Notes under the pieces: model-generated
What the model was told of the DNA's origin: nothing
Seen by the model: only the letters and a program-made list of their open reading frames with translations
Database searches by the model: none
Shown here: piece by piece, positions 1 to 9,453 of the stretch
Position numbering within the stretch: the stretch's first letter is position 1
Layout of the letters: each line of letters starts with the position of its first letter
Made by a program: the position numbers and the translations under genes
DNA from: Dactylosporangium roseum
Lineage (GTDB): Bacteria > Actinomycetota > Actinomycetes > Mycobacteriales > Micromonosporaceae
Assembly: GCF_025264685.1 (NCBI RefSeq)
Contig: NZ_CP073721.1
Span: forward strand, 983,001-1,047,000
Length of the DNA stretch: 64,000 nucleotides
Direction of reading: 5' to 3'

Positions 1-2
1 AG

Positions 3-818
3 GGCAACTCCCTCTTCACCAACGTGGCGCTCACCGACGACGGCGACATCTGGTGGGAGGGCATGGGTGAGCCGCCCGCGCACCTCACCGGCTGGAAGGG
101 CCAGGACTGGACGCCGGCGTCCGACCAGCCGTCGTCGCACCCCAACTCGCGGTTCTGCACGCCGATCGAGCAGTGCCCGATCCTCGCCGACGAATACTCG
201 GACCCCAAGGGTGTGCCGATCGACGCCATCCTGTTCGGCGGCCGGCGCAAGACGACCATCCCGCTGGTCGCCGAGGCCCGCGACTGGGTGCACGGCGTGT
301 ACCTCGGCGCGACGCTGTCCAGCGAGACGACCGCCGCCGCCGTCGGGCAGGTCGGCGTCGTGCGCCGCGACCCGATGGCGATGCTGCCGTTCATCGGGTA
401 CCACGGCGGCGACTACTTCCGGCACTGGATCGAGATGGGCAAGGGCGTCGACGGGGACCCGTCGAAGCTGCCGCGGATCTTCTACGTCAACTGGTTCCGC
501 CGCGGCGAGGACGGGCGGTTCCTCTGGCCGGGCTTCGGGGAGAACTCCCGGGTGCTGAAATGGGTCGTCGAGCGCATCGAGGGCACCGCGGGCGCCGTCG
601 AGACTCCGATCGGCCAGGTGCCGACGCCGGAGTCACTCGACGTGACCGGCCTGGACCTCTCCGCTGATGATCTCGCCGCCGTGCTGCGGGTCGACGTCGA
701 CGAGTGGCGCGCCGAGGTGCCGCAGGTGGTCGAGTGGTTCGAGAAGTTCGGCGACAAGCTGCCGGGCGTGCTCTGGGCCGAGCTCGACGCGCTCAAGGCC
801 CGCCTCGGCCTGGTCTGA
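3..818 (+). CDS. pckG: Phosphoenolpyruvate carboxykinase (GTP), C-terminal part
   Basis: The reading frame is open from the window edge, so only about the last 271 residues are present. The enzyme makes phosphoenolpyruvate and CO2 from oxaloacetate and GTP, at the gluconeogenesis/anaplerosis branch point in the cytoplasm. Family features visible are the FCTP...QCP segment, the FGGRR stretch in the nucleotide/substrate region and the [10 protein letters not shown] and YHGGDYF segments, all typical of GTP-type rather than ATP-type PEPCK. The catalytic P-loop and metal site lie upstream of the window. A perfect hairpin follows the stop codon. Confidence 0.96.
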   Translation, partial: GNSLFTNVALTDDGDIWWEGMGEPPAHLTGWKGQDWTPASDQPSSHPNSRFCTPIEQCPILADEYSDPKGVPIDAILFGGRRKTTIPLVAEARDWVHGVYLGATLSSETTAAAVGQVGVVRRDPMAMLPFIGYHGGDYFRHWIEMGKGVDGDPSKLPRIFYVNWFRRGEDGRFLWPGFGENSRVLKWVVERIEGTAGAVETPIGQVPTPESLDVTGLDLSADDLAAVLRVDVDEWRAEVPQVVEWFEKFGDKLPGVLWAELDALKARLGLV

Positions 819-823
819 TGGCA

Positions 824-861
824 GGACGGCGGCCGGTCCGGCAGCGGGCCGGCCGCCGTCC
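824..861 (+). terminator. Hairpin terminator after pckG
   Basis: A perfect 13-bp GC-rich stem (824-836 pairs with 849-861) with a 12-nt loop starts six bases after the pckG stop. There is no U-tract, as is usual for high-G+C actinobacterial terminators. It separates pckG from the prenyltransferase gene. Confidence 0.7.
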
Positions 862-935
862 CTTCACAGAATCCGCACTGTCCGGTCCCGGCTGACGGTG
901 TTGTTTTGCCCGGTAGGTCGCTAGTCTTCTGTGCC

Positions 936-1706
936 GTGGGCCTGCGTGACCTGGTTTACTCGCTGTACGAGAAGCGTCTCGCCCGAAAGTTGCACGGCAA
1001 ACCCCAGCCGGGTCACGTCGGGGTCATCGTCGACGGCAATCGCCGTTGGGCGCGGGAGATGGGCTACGTCGATCCCAACGACGGCCATCGTGTCGGCGCC
1101 GAGCGGATCAAGGAGCTGCTGCGCTGGTGCGACCTCGCCGGCGTCAAGCACGTGACGCTGTGGCTGCTGTCGACGGACAATCTGTCCCGGTCGGCGCAGG
1201 AGCTCGACCCCCTCCTGCAGATCATCGAAAACCTCGCGGCGGAGCTGGCCGACGAGCGCAACCCCTGGCAGCTACGCATCGTGGGCGCGCTCGACCTGCT
1301 GCCGAGCGCGAGCGCCCACGCGCTCAAGGCCGCCCAGGAGAAGACCGTCGACCGCACCGGCGGCGCGCAGGTCAGCCTGGCGGTCGGCTACGGCGGGCGG
1401 CGGGAGATCGCCGACGCGGTCCGGTCGCTGCTGCACGAGCACGCGAAGGCCGGCACGACGATCGAGGAGCTCGCCGAGATCCTCGACGTCGACCACATCT
1501 CCGACCATCTCTACACGCGTGGCCTGCCGGACCCCGACCTCGTCATCCGCACCAGCGGTGAGCAACGGCTCTCCGGCTTCCTGCTGTGGCAGAGCGCACA
1601 CTCGGAGTTCTACTTCTGCGACGTCCACTGGCCGAGCTTCCGCCGCACCGACTTCCTGCGCGCCCTGCGCTCCTACGCCAACCGCCAGCGCCGCTACGGC
1701 GTCTGA
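936..1706 (+). CDS. uppS: Isoprenyl transferase (cis-prenyltransferase, UppS family)
   Basis: A 256-residue cytoplasmic enzyme condensing isopentenyl diphosphate with an allylic diphosphate in Z configuration. Polyprenyl diphosphates of this type become the lipid carrier for cell-wall synthesis. The VDGNRRWA motif near residue 33 holds the catalytic Asp, and the RTSGEQRLSGF segment near the C-terminus binds the homoallylic substrate. The GTG at 936 gives the typical N-terminus MGLRDLVYSLYEKRL; the frame also extends to a TTG at 906, but that adds non-conserved residues. Actinobacteria often have one short-chain (Z-farnesyl) and one long-chain paralogue, and product length cannot be read from sequence alone. 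The 3' end overlaps convergent otsB by 13 bp. Confidence 0.9.
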   Translation: MGLRDLVYSLYEKRLARKLHGKPQPGHVGVIVDGNRRWAREMGYVDPNDGHRVGAERIKELLRWCDLAGVKHVTLWLLSTDNLSRSAQELDPLLQIIENLAAELADERNPWQLRIVGALDLLPSASAHALKAAQEKTVDRTGGAQVSLAVGYGGRREIADAVRSLLHEHAKAGTTIEELAEILDVDHISDHLYTRGLPDPDLVIRTSGEQRLSGFLLWQSAHSEFYFCDVHWPSFRRTDFLRALRSYANRQRRYGV

Positions 1707-2485
1707 GCCAGCAGCCGCCCCAGCAGCGCCGGGACGTCCTCCGGGCCGTCGACGTGCAGGTCGGCGGCCTCGATCAGGGCCTGGCCGCTCTCGGCGTTGG
1801 CGACCGCGACACGCACGGCCAGGAAGTCCGGATCCGCCTCCGCGCGTGCGTCCAGGGCGGCGAACGCGCGCAGGTCGGCCACATCGTCGCCGAAATACCA
1901 GGCGCAGGTCAGCCCCTCGGTCTCCTCGCGCAGCACGCTGCCCTTGTCGCGCTGGCCCGGCGGCTTGAGCTCCAGCACCATCCGGCCGCTCTGCAGGCGC
2001 AGCCCCAGCTCGTTGGCCCGCTCCTTGGCCCACTGCTCCACCTCGGGGCCCAGTTGCGGTGCGGTGCGGTAGTGGACGGCCACCGAGATGCGCTTGTACT
2101 CCACCAGCGTCCCGGCCGGCAGCTCGGCCCGCGCGCGGGCCGCAAGGTCGCGCATGACCCGCACGAACGGCGCGGCGCTGGGGTCGGTCTCGACCGGGCC
2201 GCCGGCCCGCTGGACCTCGAGGCCGTAGAGGCCGAACACCGCCACGTCGGGCAGGTCGCTGAAGCGCTGCCGGAGAAACTCGGCCGGCCGCGCGGAGACG
2301 ATGACGACCTTGCCCAGGCGCTGGCTGACCTGCGCCAATGTGTCCGAGATCCCGGGGGCCGGGTAGACCGATTCCGGGTCGTCCTGAATCGGGGCGAGCG
2401 TGCCGTCAAAGTCGAAGAAGAAGGCGCAGCGGCCGGCCCGCTCCGCGGTGGCTTTCAAGATCGCATCGCTGTCGAGGGCGCCCAT
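1694..2485 (-). CDS. otsB: Trehalose-6-phosphate phosphatase
   Basis: A 263-residue HAD-superfamily phosphatase that removes phosphate from trehalose 6-phosphate, the last step of the OtsAB route to trehalose. The HAD nucleophile motif DFDGT is at residues 25-29, the SARP stretch (motif II) near 64, and the acidic motif GDDVAD at 199-204. The family usually has GDDxTDEDAF at this last site, so the Thr is replaced by Ala. The chosen ATG gives MGALDSD; the frame continues upstream to 2542 without conserved residues. otsA is not in the window. The 3' end overlaps the convergent prenyltransferase gene by 13 bp. Confidence 0.9.
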   Translation of the reverse strand: MGALDSDAILKATAERAGRCAFFFDFDGTLAPIQDDPESVYPAPGISDTLAQVSQRLGKVVIVSARPAEFLRQRFSDLPDVAVFGLYGLEVQRAGGPVETDPSAAPFVRVMRDLAARARAELPAGTLVEYKRISVAVHYRTAPQLGPEVEQWAKERANELGLRLQSGRMVLELKPPGQRDKGSVLREETEGLTCAWYFGDDVADLRAFAALDARAEADPDFLAVRVAVANAESGQALIEAADLHVDGPEDVPALLGRLLAQTP

Positions 2486-2747
2486 GCCTTCACAGCGTAC
2501 TGGCGATTTCTCCCTACGTGCGGGTAGCTTCACGTACCTCACAAGGCGGGGGTTCGCTGGGAAAACTCGACTCGATCTAGTGGATTCGTTCGGTACCCGT
2601 TAGCGTCTGTGCTGTGGCAGGGGTTTTCCCGGCCATCCGAGGCCCGGACCGAGCGACCATGTGAAGCCACGGGGCCAAGCACCCGACCCCGTGCGGGCGT
2701 CGGAGGACGCGAGTGCGGGCGGTGAGGTGCCCGTCCCCGGAGATCCC

Positions 2748-4190
2748 GTGACCGTTCGCCGTAGTCCCTCCGCTTCCACTCCCACTCCCCGCGGCCGTGC
2801 CGCGAAGGCGACCGCAGCAGCAGTCGCCGAGCAGCCGGTCAAGGCCGTCCGGCGCACGCGGAAGCGGGCCGAGACCGAGTCCGTCGAGGCGCCCGGCCGG
2901 CGCACCTTCGTGCTGGACACCTCGGTCCTGCTGGCCGATCCGGGCGCCTTCCTGCGTTTCGGGGAGCACGACGTGGTCCTGCCGCTGGTCGTCATCTCCG
3001 AGCTGGAGGGCAAGCGGCACCATCCCGAACTGGGTTACTTCGCTCGGCGCTCCCTGCGCTTCCTCGACGAGCTGCGGGCCAAGCACGGCCGTCTCGACGC
3101 GCCGCTGCCGCTGACCGACGCGGGCGGCACCCTGCGGGTCGAGCTCAACCACGCCGACCAGCACGTGCTCCCGGCCGGCTTCCGGGCGGACACCGACGAC
3201 GCGCGGATCCTCGCGGTGGCCCTCGCGCTGGCCGCCGAGGGTAAGGACGTCCTGCTGGTCACCAAGGACATGCCGCTGCGGGTCAAGGCCGGCTCGGTCG
3301 GCCTGGCGGCCGACGAGTACCAGCCGGGGCCGGCCTCCGACCCCAGTTGGAGCGGCATGGTCGAACTGGGGGTCAGCGAGACCGACGTCAAGCGTCTCTA
3401 CGCCGGTGAGGCGGTCGAGATCGACGGCGTCGGCGACCTGCCGGTGCACACCGGCCTCGTGCTCACCTCGCCCAACGGTTCGGCGCTGGGGCGGGTCGGC
3501 ACCGACAAGTCGGTGCGGCTGGTCCGCGGCGACCGTGAGGCCTTCGGTGTCCGCGGCCGCTCGGCCGAGCAACGGATCGCGCTCGACCTGCTCCTGGACG
3601 AGTCGGTCGGCATCGTCTCGCTCGGCGGCCGTGCCGGCACCGGCAAGTCGGCTCTGGCCCTCTGCGCCGGCCTGGAGCAGGTCATGGAGCGGCGCAAGCA
3701 CAAGAAGGTGGTCGTCTTCCGCCCGCTGTACGCGGTCGGTGGTCAGGACCTGGGCTACCTGCCCGGCAGTGAGGCCGAGAAGATGTCGCCCTGGGCCCAG
3801 GCCGTCTTCGACACGCTCGGGGCGCTGGTGCACGACAACGTCATGGAGGAGGTCGCGGCCCGCGGCATGCTCGAGGTGCTGCCGCTGACCCACATCCGCG
3901 GCCGGAGCCTGCACGACGCATTCGTCATCGTCGACGAGGCGCAGTCACTCGAACGGGGCGTCCTGCTCACCGTGCTCTCCCGGATCGGGATGAACTCACG
4001 GGTGGTGCTGACACATGACGTAGCACAGCGTGACAACCTCCGGGTGGGCCGGCACGACGGTGTGGCCGCGGTGATCGAGGCGCTGAAGGGCCATCCCCTC
4101 TTCGCGCACGTCACACTCACCCGTTCGGAGCGCTCGCCGATCGCCGAAGTCGTCACGGATCTGCTGGAAGACCTGCCGTTCGGGCGGTGA
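2748..4190 (+). CDS. PIN-PhoH family protein (PhoH2-like RNase/ATPase)
   Basis: A 480-residue fusion of an N-terminal PIN nuclease domain (about 50-190, first acidic residue D57 in the LDTS motif) and a C-terminal PhoH ATPase domain (Walker A GRAGTGKS at 294-301, DEAQ Walker B at 396-399). Characterised mycobacterial PhoH2 proteins are ATP-dependent RNA helicase/RNases of the VapC-like type, acting in the cytoplasm. Residues 1-45 are low-complexity and basic. I chose GTG 2748 because GGAG lies 5 nt upstream; the frame stays open to a GTG at 2661 with no convincing ribosome-binding site. No separate antitoxin gene precedes it. Confidence 0.9.
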   Translation: MTVRRSPSASTPTPRGRAAKATAAAVAEQPVKAVRRTRKRAETESVEAPGRRTFVLDTSVLLADPGAFLRFGEHDVVLPLVVISELEGKRHHPELGYFARRSLRFLDELRAKHGRLDAPLPLTDAGGTLRVELNHADQHVLPAGFRADTDDARILAVALALAAEGKDVLLVTKDMPLRVKAGSVGLAADEYQPGPASDPSWSGMVELGVSETDVKRLYAGEAVEIDGVGDLPVHTGLVLTSPNGSALGRVGTDKSVRLVRGDREAFGVRGRSAEQRIALDLLLDESVGIVSLGGRAGTGKSALALCAGLEQVMERRKHKKVVVFRPLYAVGGQDLGYLPGSEAEKMSPWAQAVFDTLGALVHDNVMEEVAARGMLEVLPLTHIRGRSLHDAFVIVDEAQSLERGVLLTVLSRIGMNSRVVLTHDVAQRDNLRVGRHDGVAAVIEALKGHPLFAHVTLTRSERSPIAEVVTDLLEDLPFGR

Positions 4191-4227
4191 TCACCGCCGG
4201 AGTTGAAGGAAAGTGTCCAAATTGTCA

Positions 4228-4243
4228 CGTGATTAACATCACA
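4228..4243 (+). promoter_or_regulatory. Candidate CRP/GlxR-type operator
   Basis: The 16-mer CGTGATTAACATCACA matches the TGTGA-N6-TCACA consensus of actinobacterial CRP/GlxR regulators at 9 of 10 fixed positions. It lies about 180 nt upstream of the transglycosylase start. M. tuberculosis CRP is known to control rpfA, a cell-wall hydrolase of similar role, so the position is sensible. Occupancy and the transcription start are unknown. Confidence 0.5.
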
Positions 4244-4423
4244 GAACGTGGCGTTTGGGTTCTCACCCCAGATCGATCTGGGCGATGGTGGGAGCCGAGC
4301 GCGTGACGCCAGGCAAGTCGGCATCAGGCGCTCACGGTGCGTTAGCGGCCGGGGCGGGCGGGGCTTCTTCAGTCAGGCTCGCCGACCCGTCCCGGCCCCG
4401 CGCCGTGCCCTTGTCCCCGACGA

Positions 4424-5113
4424 ATGGATATCTTCGTGATCCGGCTGTGGCACCGGGTCGGCACCTTCCGGGCAGTCGCCGCGCTCTCCGTGCTCCTTGC
4501 GGCAGTGGTGGCAGGCCTCGTGATCGCCGGCCGACAGGCGCAGCACGAGACGTCGGCCGATCCGGTGCATGCCGCCGACGCCGCCGCGCTCCCACAGGCT
4601 TCGCCCTCGCTGTCCGCCGCGCCCAGCAGCGCACAGGCCGAGGCGCAGACCAAGGCTCAGGACGCCGCATCCGCCGCCGCCGGCCAGGCGAAGGCCGCCG
4701 AGGACGAGGCGCGCCGCAAGGCGGAGGAAGAGGCGAGCCGGAACAAGACCCGCACCACCAATCCGACCAACTCCGCGCCGAAGTATCCGGTCCCGTCCTC
4801 GTGCGACGTCTACACGGGGAACAAGAAGACCGGGTGCGCCGTCCTGGTGGGCACCGGCTTCGGTCTCGATCAGATGCCGTGTCTCGAGAAGCTCTGGCAG
4901 AAGGAGAGCGGCTGGAACCACACGGCGCTGAACCGGGGCAGCGGCGCCTACGGCATCCCGCAGGCTCTCCCCGGCAGCAAGATGGCCTCCGCCGGCGCCG
5001 ACTGGAAGACCAACCCGGAGACCCAGATCCGCTGGGGCCTCGGATACATCAAGGGCCGATACAAGACGCCTTGCGCCGCCTGGTCGCACAGTCAGCAAAA
5101 CGGCTGGTACTAG
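4424..5113 (+). CDS. Secreted/membrane-anchored lytic transglycosylase domain protein
   Basis: A 229-residue protein with a short cytoplasmic start, one hydrophobic segment (about 17-36) that is a signal anchor or signal peptide, an Ala/Gln/Glu-rich linker (about 50-110) likely forming a charged helix, and a C-terminal transglycosylase-like domain (about 125-229). The domain contains WQKESGWNH, with the Glu expected to be catalytic, followed by AYGIPQALPG and YIKGRY, as in actinobacterial SLT/resuscitation-type muralytic domains. Four Cys in the domain may form extracytoplasmic disulfides. It probably cleaves peptidoglycan glycan strands during growth. The 5' leader is long and carries a CRP-like site; a perfect hairpin follows the gene. 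Confidence 0.85.
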   Translation: MDIFVIRLWHRVGTFRAVAALSVLLAAVVAGLVIAGRQAQHETSADPVHAADAAALPQASPSLSAAPSSAQAEAQTKAQDAASAAAGQAKAAEDEARRKAEEEASRNKTRTTNPTNSAPKYPVPSSCDVYTGNKKTGCAVLVGTGFGLDQMPCLEKLWQKESGWNHTALNRGSGAYGIPQALPGSKMASAGADWKTNPETQIRWGLGYIKGRYKTPCAAWSHSQQNGWY

Positions 5114-5129
5114 CGCCTTTCCGACTCCA

Positions 5130-5167
5130 CCGAGTGCCCGGTCTCCCCGCGGAGGCCGGGCACTCGG
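5130..5167 (+). terminator. Hairpin terminator after the transglycosylase gene
   Basis: A perfect 12-bp stem (5130-5141 with 5156-5167) and a 14-nt loop begin 17 nt after the stop codon. No strong U-tract follows. Confidence 0.65.
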
Positions 5168-5228
5168 CATTTCGGGCACATGCCCGGTCCGACTGGCGGG
5201 GTCGGCGCGGACCTGTTACCACAGTGGC

Positions 5229-5879
5229 GTGACCCTCGACGCCACCCGGCAGTCCGACCCGATGCGTTTCGGCACCGAGGCGTTCTACGCCTCGATCGGC
5301 CGCGCATTCGTCGCCATGTGCGCGTTCGTCCCCTTGCTGTTCCTGATCGAGTTCCTCGACCGCCTGACCGGCAACCGGCTCGACCGGGACGGCGGCATCA
5401 AGCCCCACCGGCTCGACGGTCTCGACGGCATCGTCTTCTCGCCGTTCCTGCACGCCGGCTTCGCCCACGTGCTGGCCAACAGCATTCCGCTCATCCTGCT
5501 GGGCACGTTCGTGCTCGCGGCCGGGGCCATGCGCTTCCTGCTGACGACGGTGTTCATCGCCCTCTTCGCCGGCGTGGGGGTCTGGTTCATCGGTGACGAC
5601 GGCACCGTGGTCGTCGGCGCGAGCGGCGTGATCTTCGGGTACCTCGGTGTGATCCTCATGCGGGGCGTGGTCGAGCGCAGCCGGTGGCACATCGCCGTGG
5701 GCCTGCTCATCGGGCTGCTCTACGGCTGGCAGCTCTTCGGGGTGCTCCCCGGCGAGGAGGGCGTTAGCTGGCAGGGGCACCTGTGCGGGTTCATCGGCGG
5801 CCTGCTGGCGGCCGTGGTGTTCCGCCGCCGGCGGCCCAGGCCGGTCGAGCACGCCGACCCGCCGGCCCTCGACTCCTGA
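5229..5879 (+). CDS. Rhomboid family intramembrane serine protease
   Basis: A 216-residue polytopic membrane protein that should cleave transmembrane substrates within the bilayer. The catalytic dyad is visible as Ser132 in GASG and His184 in QGHLCGF. The HxxxxH..N segment (His75, His80, Asn84 in FLHAGFAHVLANS) supplies the usual oxyanion/scaffold residues. About six membrane segments can be counted. Starts at GTG 5229 or ATG 5262 (MRFGTEAF) are both possible. It is not obviously co-transcribed with the next gene (47-bp gap). Substrates cannot be predicted. Confidence 0.9.
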   Translation: MTLDATRQSDPMRFGTEAFYASIGRAFVAMCAFVPLLFLIEFLDRLTGNRLDRDGGIKPHRLDGLDGIVFSPFLHAGFAHVLANSIPLILLGTFVLAAGAMRFLLTTVFIALFAGVGVWFIGDDGTVVVGASGVIFGYLGVILMRGVVERSRWHIAVGLLIGLLYGWQLFGVLPGEEGVSWQGHLCGFIGGLLAAVVFRRRRPRPVEHADPPALDS

Positions 5880-5926
5880 GAAGAAGTGGTTGTCGGGTGC
5901 GGTGGCGGCGCCGTACCGTCACCGGC

Positions 5927-6895
5927 ATGCGGGACGTTGACCTCGCCATCGTCGGTGCGGGCCCGGCGGGACTGTTCGCCGCCTACTACGCGGGCTTTCG
6001 CGGCCTGTCCACGGCGGTGATCGACGCGCTGCCCGAGCCGGGCGGCCAGGTCACCGCGATGTATCCGGAGAAGATGATCTTCGACGTCGCCGGCTTCCCG
6101 GGTATCCGGGGCCGGGACCTCGTCGCCAACCTCGTCGAGCAGGCGGCGCAGTTCAACCCCGACTACCTGCTCGGCGTGCGGGCCGACAAGCTGTCCTATG
6201 TAGACGAGCGGCCGGTGCTCACCCTGTCCGACGGCCAGGTGCTGCACTGCGGCGCCGTGCTCGTCACCGGCGGCCTGGGCAGCTTCACCGCCCGCCCGCT
6301 GCCGGCCGCCACCCACTTCGCCGGCGAGGGGCTGGTCTTCTTCGTGCCGCACCTCGCCGACCTGGCCGGGCACGACGTGGTGATCGTCGGCGGGGGCGAC
6401 TCGGCGTTCGACTGGGCGCTCGCGCTCCAGCCGATCGCCAAGTCGGTGACCCTGGTCCACCGCCGCGACAAGTTCCGTGCCCACGCCTCCACGGTCGCCA
6501 AGGTGCGGGCCCTGCCGATCGAGGTGGTGGTCAACGCCGAGGTCACCAGGATCGTTGGCGACGGCCGGTGCTCCGCGGTCGAGGTCACCGTCAAGGGGCA
6601 GGAGCCCCGCACGCTGCCCGCCGACTCGATCGTGGCCGCGCTCGGCTTCACCGCCGACCTCGGCCCGCTCGCCGACTGGGGGCTCGACCTCGACAAGCGC
6701 CACATCAAGGTCGACTCGTCGATGGCCACCAACCAGCCACGGGTGTTCGCCGCCGGGGACATCAGCGAATACCCGGGGAAGGTCCGGCTGATCGCCGTCG
6801 GGTTCGGCGAGGCGGCGACGGCGGTGAACAACGCAGCGGTGATCATCGACCCGTCCGCCCACCTGTTCCCGGGCCACTCCTCCGACAACGGCTGA
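5927..6895 (+). CDS. Ferredoxin--NADP(+) reductase, thioredoxin reductase-like type
   Basis: A 322-residue flavoenzyme that moves electrons between NADPH and ferredoxin/flavodoxin. It has an FAD-binding GAGPAG motif near residue 11, an NAD(P)-binding GGGDSA motif near residue 156, and a C-terminal FAD segment AAGDI. The CxxC redox pair of true thioredoxin reductases is absent, which separates this subfamily from TrxB. The ATG at 5927 begins MRDVDLAIVGAG, directly at the Rossmann strand. A fdxA-type 7Fe ferredoxin encoded near 52.6 kb is one possible partner, by inference only. Confidence 0.9.
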   Translation: MRDVDLAIVGAGPAGLFAAYYAGFRGLSTAVIDALPEPGGQVTAMYPEKMIFDVAGFPGIRGRDLVANLVEQAAQFNPDYLLGVRADKLSYVDERPVLTLSDGQVLHCGAVLVTGGLGSFTARPLPAATHFAGEGLVFFVPHLADLAGHDVVIVGGGDSAFDWALALQPIAKSVTLVHRRDKFRAHASTVAKVRALPIEVVVNAEVTRIVGDGRCSAVEVTVKGQEPRTLPADSIVAALGFTADLGPLADWGLDLDKRHIKVDSSMATNQPRVFAAGDISEYPGKVRLIAVGFGEAATAVNNAAVIIDPSAHLFPGHSSDNG

Positions 6896-6957
6896 GCACC
6901 CGCCGAGCCGCCGCCGCAACTTCTCAACCCTCGCGCCGCACCGCCGATCTGGTAGGC

Positions 6958-9453
6958 GTGGTGGGCGTCCGTCTCCAGGTCACCGGTGTGGTGCTCCTCG
7001 GCCTGCTGGCCTCCGGCGGGGCGGGGCTGCTCACGCACCGGGTCGAGCAGGAACACGCGGGGCAGGTGCTCGACCGCCGTGTCACCGCCGCCCAGGACGC
7101 CGTCGTGGCGGCCGGCCAGCGGTATGTCGACGCGCTGCGACTGACCGCCGGCGCCCTGGAAGCCCTGCCGGAGGTCGACGCCGACGGGTTCACCGTCGCC
7201 ACCGCCCCGGTCGGGCGGCTGTGGCTGCCCGGTGCGACGTCCGTCGACTTCGTGGCGGCGGTGCCCGACGCCGGTGTCGCCGCGGCCCAGGCCGACTGGC
7301 GGGGGAGGGGAGTGCCGGGGCTGACGCTGACCCCGGCACAGGGCCACGGGCGCCACTACTTCCCGGTGCTGCGGCGGACGATCGACGCCACCGCGGCCGG
7401 CGCGGTCCCGCCGGGAACCGACCTCGCCGCGTCGAGCCAAGTGACGGAGGCCGTGGAGCGGGCGGAACGGGTCGGCCTGCCGGCGGCCTCCCAACCGTTC
7501 GCCGAGAGCGGCGAGGAGCGGCCGATGGTCATGCTCCAGCGGGTGCTCGACCGCTCCGGCGGCGCACTGCGCGGCTTCGTCGCGATGACCGTCCACCTGC
7601 CGGCCTTCTTCGCCGGCACCATGCCTGAGCCGTCGGGCGAGCTGCGCGCGATGACCCTCGGCGTGTTCGACGGCAGCGGGCTCCGCCCGGTCGCCCGGAT
7701 CGACGGGACCGCCGGAGGGGACGATCTCCGGAGGTCCGTCGCCGTGCAGATCGCCGACCAGCGGTGGCAGCTCGACGTGGTGGCCGGCGGCGACGCCCTG
7801 GTCGGCAGCGAGGGGTACCTCGACGAAGGCATGTTCCTCGCCGGGCTGGTCCTGACCCTCGTCACGGCGCTGCTGGTCTACACGCTTGCCACCTCGCGGC
7901 GGCGGGCCGAGGATCGGGTGGCCGGGGCGACCGCCGAACTGCGGGTCGCCGGCGCCGTCGCCCGCCAGCAGGCGATGCTGCGCGCCGCGGTGATGGACAC
8001 CATCGGCGACGGCGTGCTGGTGATCGACCGGCACGGCAAGGTGCTGTGGCTCAACCCGACCGCCCGGGCGATCCTCGGGCCCGAAGCCGTCGGGCACCCC
8101 GCGCCGCAGTGGCCCGAGCTGCTCGACATCCGCGAGGCGGACACCGCCACGCGGTACCGGCTGCGAAACCTCCTCAACGCCGGCCACGAGTCGCAGGTCG
8201 AGTGCGTGATCCGGGGCCGGCGCATCGACGTGCGGCTGCGCTCCCTCGTGCAGGACGGCGAACCGGCCGGTGCGGTGGCCGTGCTGCGCGACGTGACCGC
8301 CAGCAACGCGGCGGCCGAGCAGCTCCGGGCGTCGGAGGAATTGCTGCGGGTGCTGCTCGACGGCGCGCGGGACTACGCCATCTACCTGCTCGATCCGCAC
8401 GGCGCCGTGGTGACCTGGTCGGTGAACGCCGAGCGGCTCATGGGGTACCGCGGCGAAGAGGTCGTCGGCGGGTCGTACACCCGCTTCTTCACCGCCGAGG
8501 ACGTCGCCGAGGGGCTGCCGCAGCGGCTGCTGGCCGAGGCCGCGCGGCGGGGGCGGGTCGAGATCGACGGGCCGCGGGTGCGTAAGGATCGCAGCGTCTT
8601 CTGGACATATGGCCTGATCACCGCGGTGCGGAACCCGGACGGCTCGGTCCGCGGGTTCGTCAACGTGAGTCAGGACGTGTCCAACCGCAAGGCGGCCGAG
8701 CTGGTCATCGAGCGGCTGAACGCGGATCTGGAGCAGCGGGTCGAGGAGCGCACCGCCGACCTGGAGTCGTTCTCGTACAGTGTGTCGCACGACCTGAGGG
8801 CACCGCTGCGGGCGATCGACGGGTTCGCCAAGATGCTCGCGCTGGAGCACGGTGACGCGCTCGACGAGCAGGGCCGGCGGTACCTCGGCCGGATCCGCGC
8901 CGGCGCGCAACGGATGGGCGAGCTGATCGACGGGCTGCTCGCCTTCTCCCAGCTCCAGCGGCAGGAGCTCACGAACCAGCGGGTACGGCTCGCCGACCTG
9001 GTCGCCGACGTCTGGGACGAGCTCGCGTTCGAGCGCGGCACCCGGGACGTCGTCCTGGCCGTCGGCGAGCTGCCGGACGCGCTCGGCGACCCGCGCCTGC
9101 TGCGGCACGTGGTGGCCAACCTGCTGGGCAACGCCGTGAAGTACACCCGGGACGTGCGGTCCGCGCGGATCGAGGTCGGGCACAAGGTCACGGCCGGCGG
9201 CGACGCGACGTACTTCGTTAGTGACAACGGCGCCGGTTTCGACATGCGGTACGCCGACAAGCTCTTCAAGGTGTTCCAGCGGCTGCACCGCGCCGAGGAC
9301 TACGAAGGCACCGGCATCGGGCTCGCGCTGGCGCACCGGATCGTCCAGCGCCACGGCGGGCAGATCTGGGCCGACGCCACCCCGGGCGACGGCGCGACCT
9401 TCTACTTCACCCTGCCCGCCTACCTGCCCGCGCTCGAGGTGGTGTCGCCGTGA
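6958..9453 (+). CDS. CHASE-PAS-PAS sensor histidine kinase
   Basis: An 831-residue membrane kinase. Residues about 4-24 form the first membrane helix. About 30-295 form an extracytoplasmic sensor resembling the CHASE domain (conserved WLPG and GHGRHYFPVL-like stretches). A second membrane helix follows (about 298-318), then two PAS domains (about 340-455 and 465-590), a HisKA H-box SVSHDLRAPL with phospho-acceptor His near 611, and an HATPase domain with N, G1 and G2 boxes (NAVKY, DNGAGF, GTGIGLA). The start is GTG 6958 or 6961, without a clear ribosome-binding site. Its stop overlaps the next GTG by 4 bp, so the two genes should be translationally coupled and act as one pathway. Confidence 0.9.
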   Translation: MVGVRLQVTGVVLLGLLASGGAGLLTHRVEQEHAGQVLDRRVTAAQDAVVAAGQRYVDALRLTAGALEALPEVDADGFTVATAPVGRLWLPGATSVDFVAAVPDAGVAAAQADWRGRGVPGLTLTPAQGHGRHYFPVLRRTIDATAAGAVPPGTDLAASSQVTEAVERAERVGLPAASQPFAESGEERPMVMLQRVLDRSGGALRGFVAMTVHLPAFFAGTMPEPSGELRAMTLGVFDGSGLRPVARIDGTAGGDDLRRSVAVQIADQRWQLDVVAGGDALVGSEGYLDEGMFLAGLVLTLVTALLVYTLATSRRRAEDRVAGATAELRVAGAVARQQAMLRAAVMDTIGDGVLVIDRHGKVLWLNPTARAILGPEAVGHPAPQWPELLDIREADTATRYRLRNLLNAGHESQVECVIRGRRIDVRLRSLVQDGEPAGAVAVLRDVTASNAAAEQLRASEELLRVLLDGARDYAIYLLDPHGAVVTWSVNAERLMGYRGEEVVGGSYTRFFTAEDVAEGLPQRLLAEAARRGRVEIDGPRVRKDRSVFWTYGLITAVRNPDGSVRGFVNVSQDVSNRKAAELVIERLNADLEQRVEERTADLESFSYSVSHDLRAPLRAIDGFAKMLALEHGDALDEQGRRYLGRIRAGAQRMGELIDGLLAFSQLQRQELTNQRVRLADLVADVWDELAFERGTRDVVLAVGELPDALGDPRLLRHVVANLLGNAVKYTRDVRSARIEVGHKVTAGGDATYFVSDNGAGFDMRYADKLFKVFQRLHRAEDYEGTGIGLALAHRIVQRHGGQIWADATPGDGATFYFTLPAYLPALEVVSP

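Noticed and set aside
4244-4423. Possible ydaO/c-di-AMP riboswitch in the transglycosylase leader
   Set aside because: The gene type and leader length fit, and GCCGACCCGT is reminiscent of the family, but I could not find the other conserved core segments. A covariance-model scan would decide.
6196-9354. 1052-residue antisense ORF opposite the reductase and sensor kinase genes
   Set aside because: Composition is Arg/Gly/Asp/Val-rich without any family motif, and the forward strand has complete, domain-rich genes. It is a typical high-G+C shadow.
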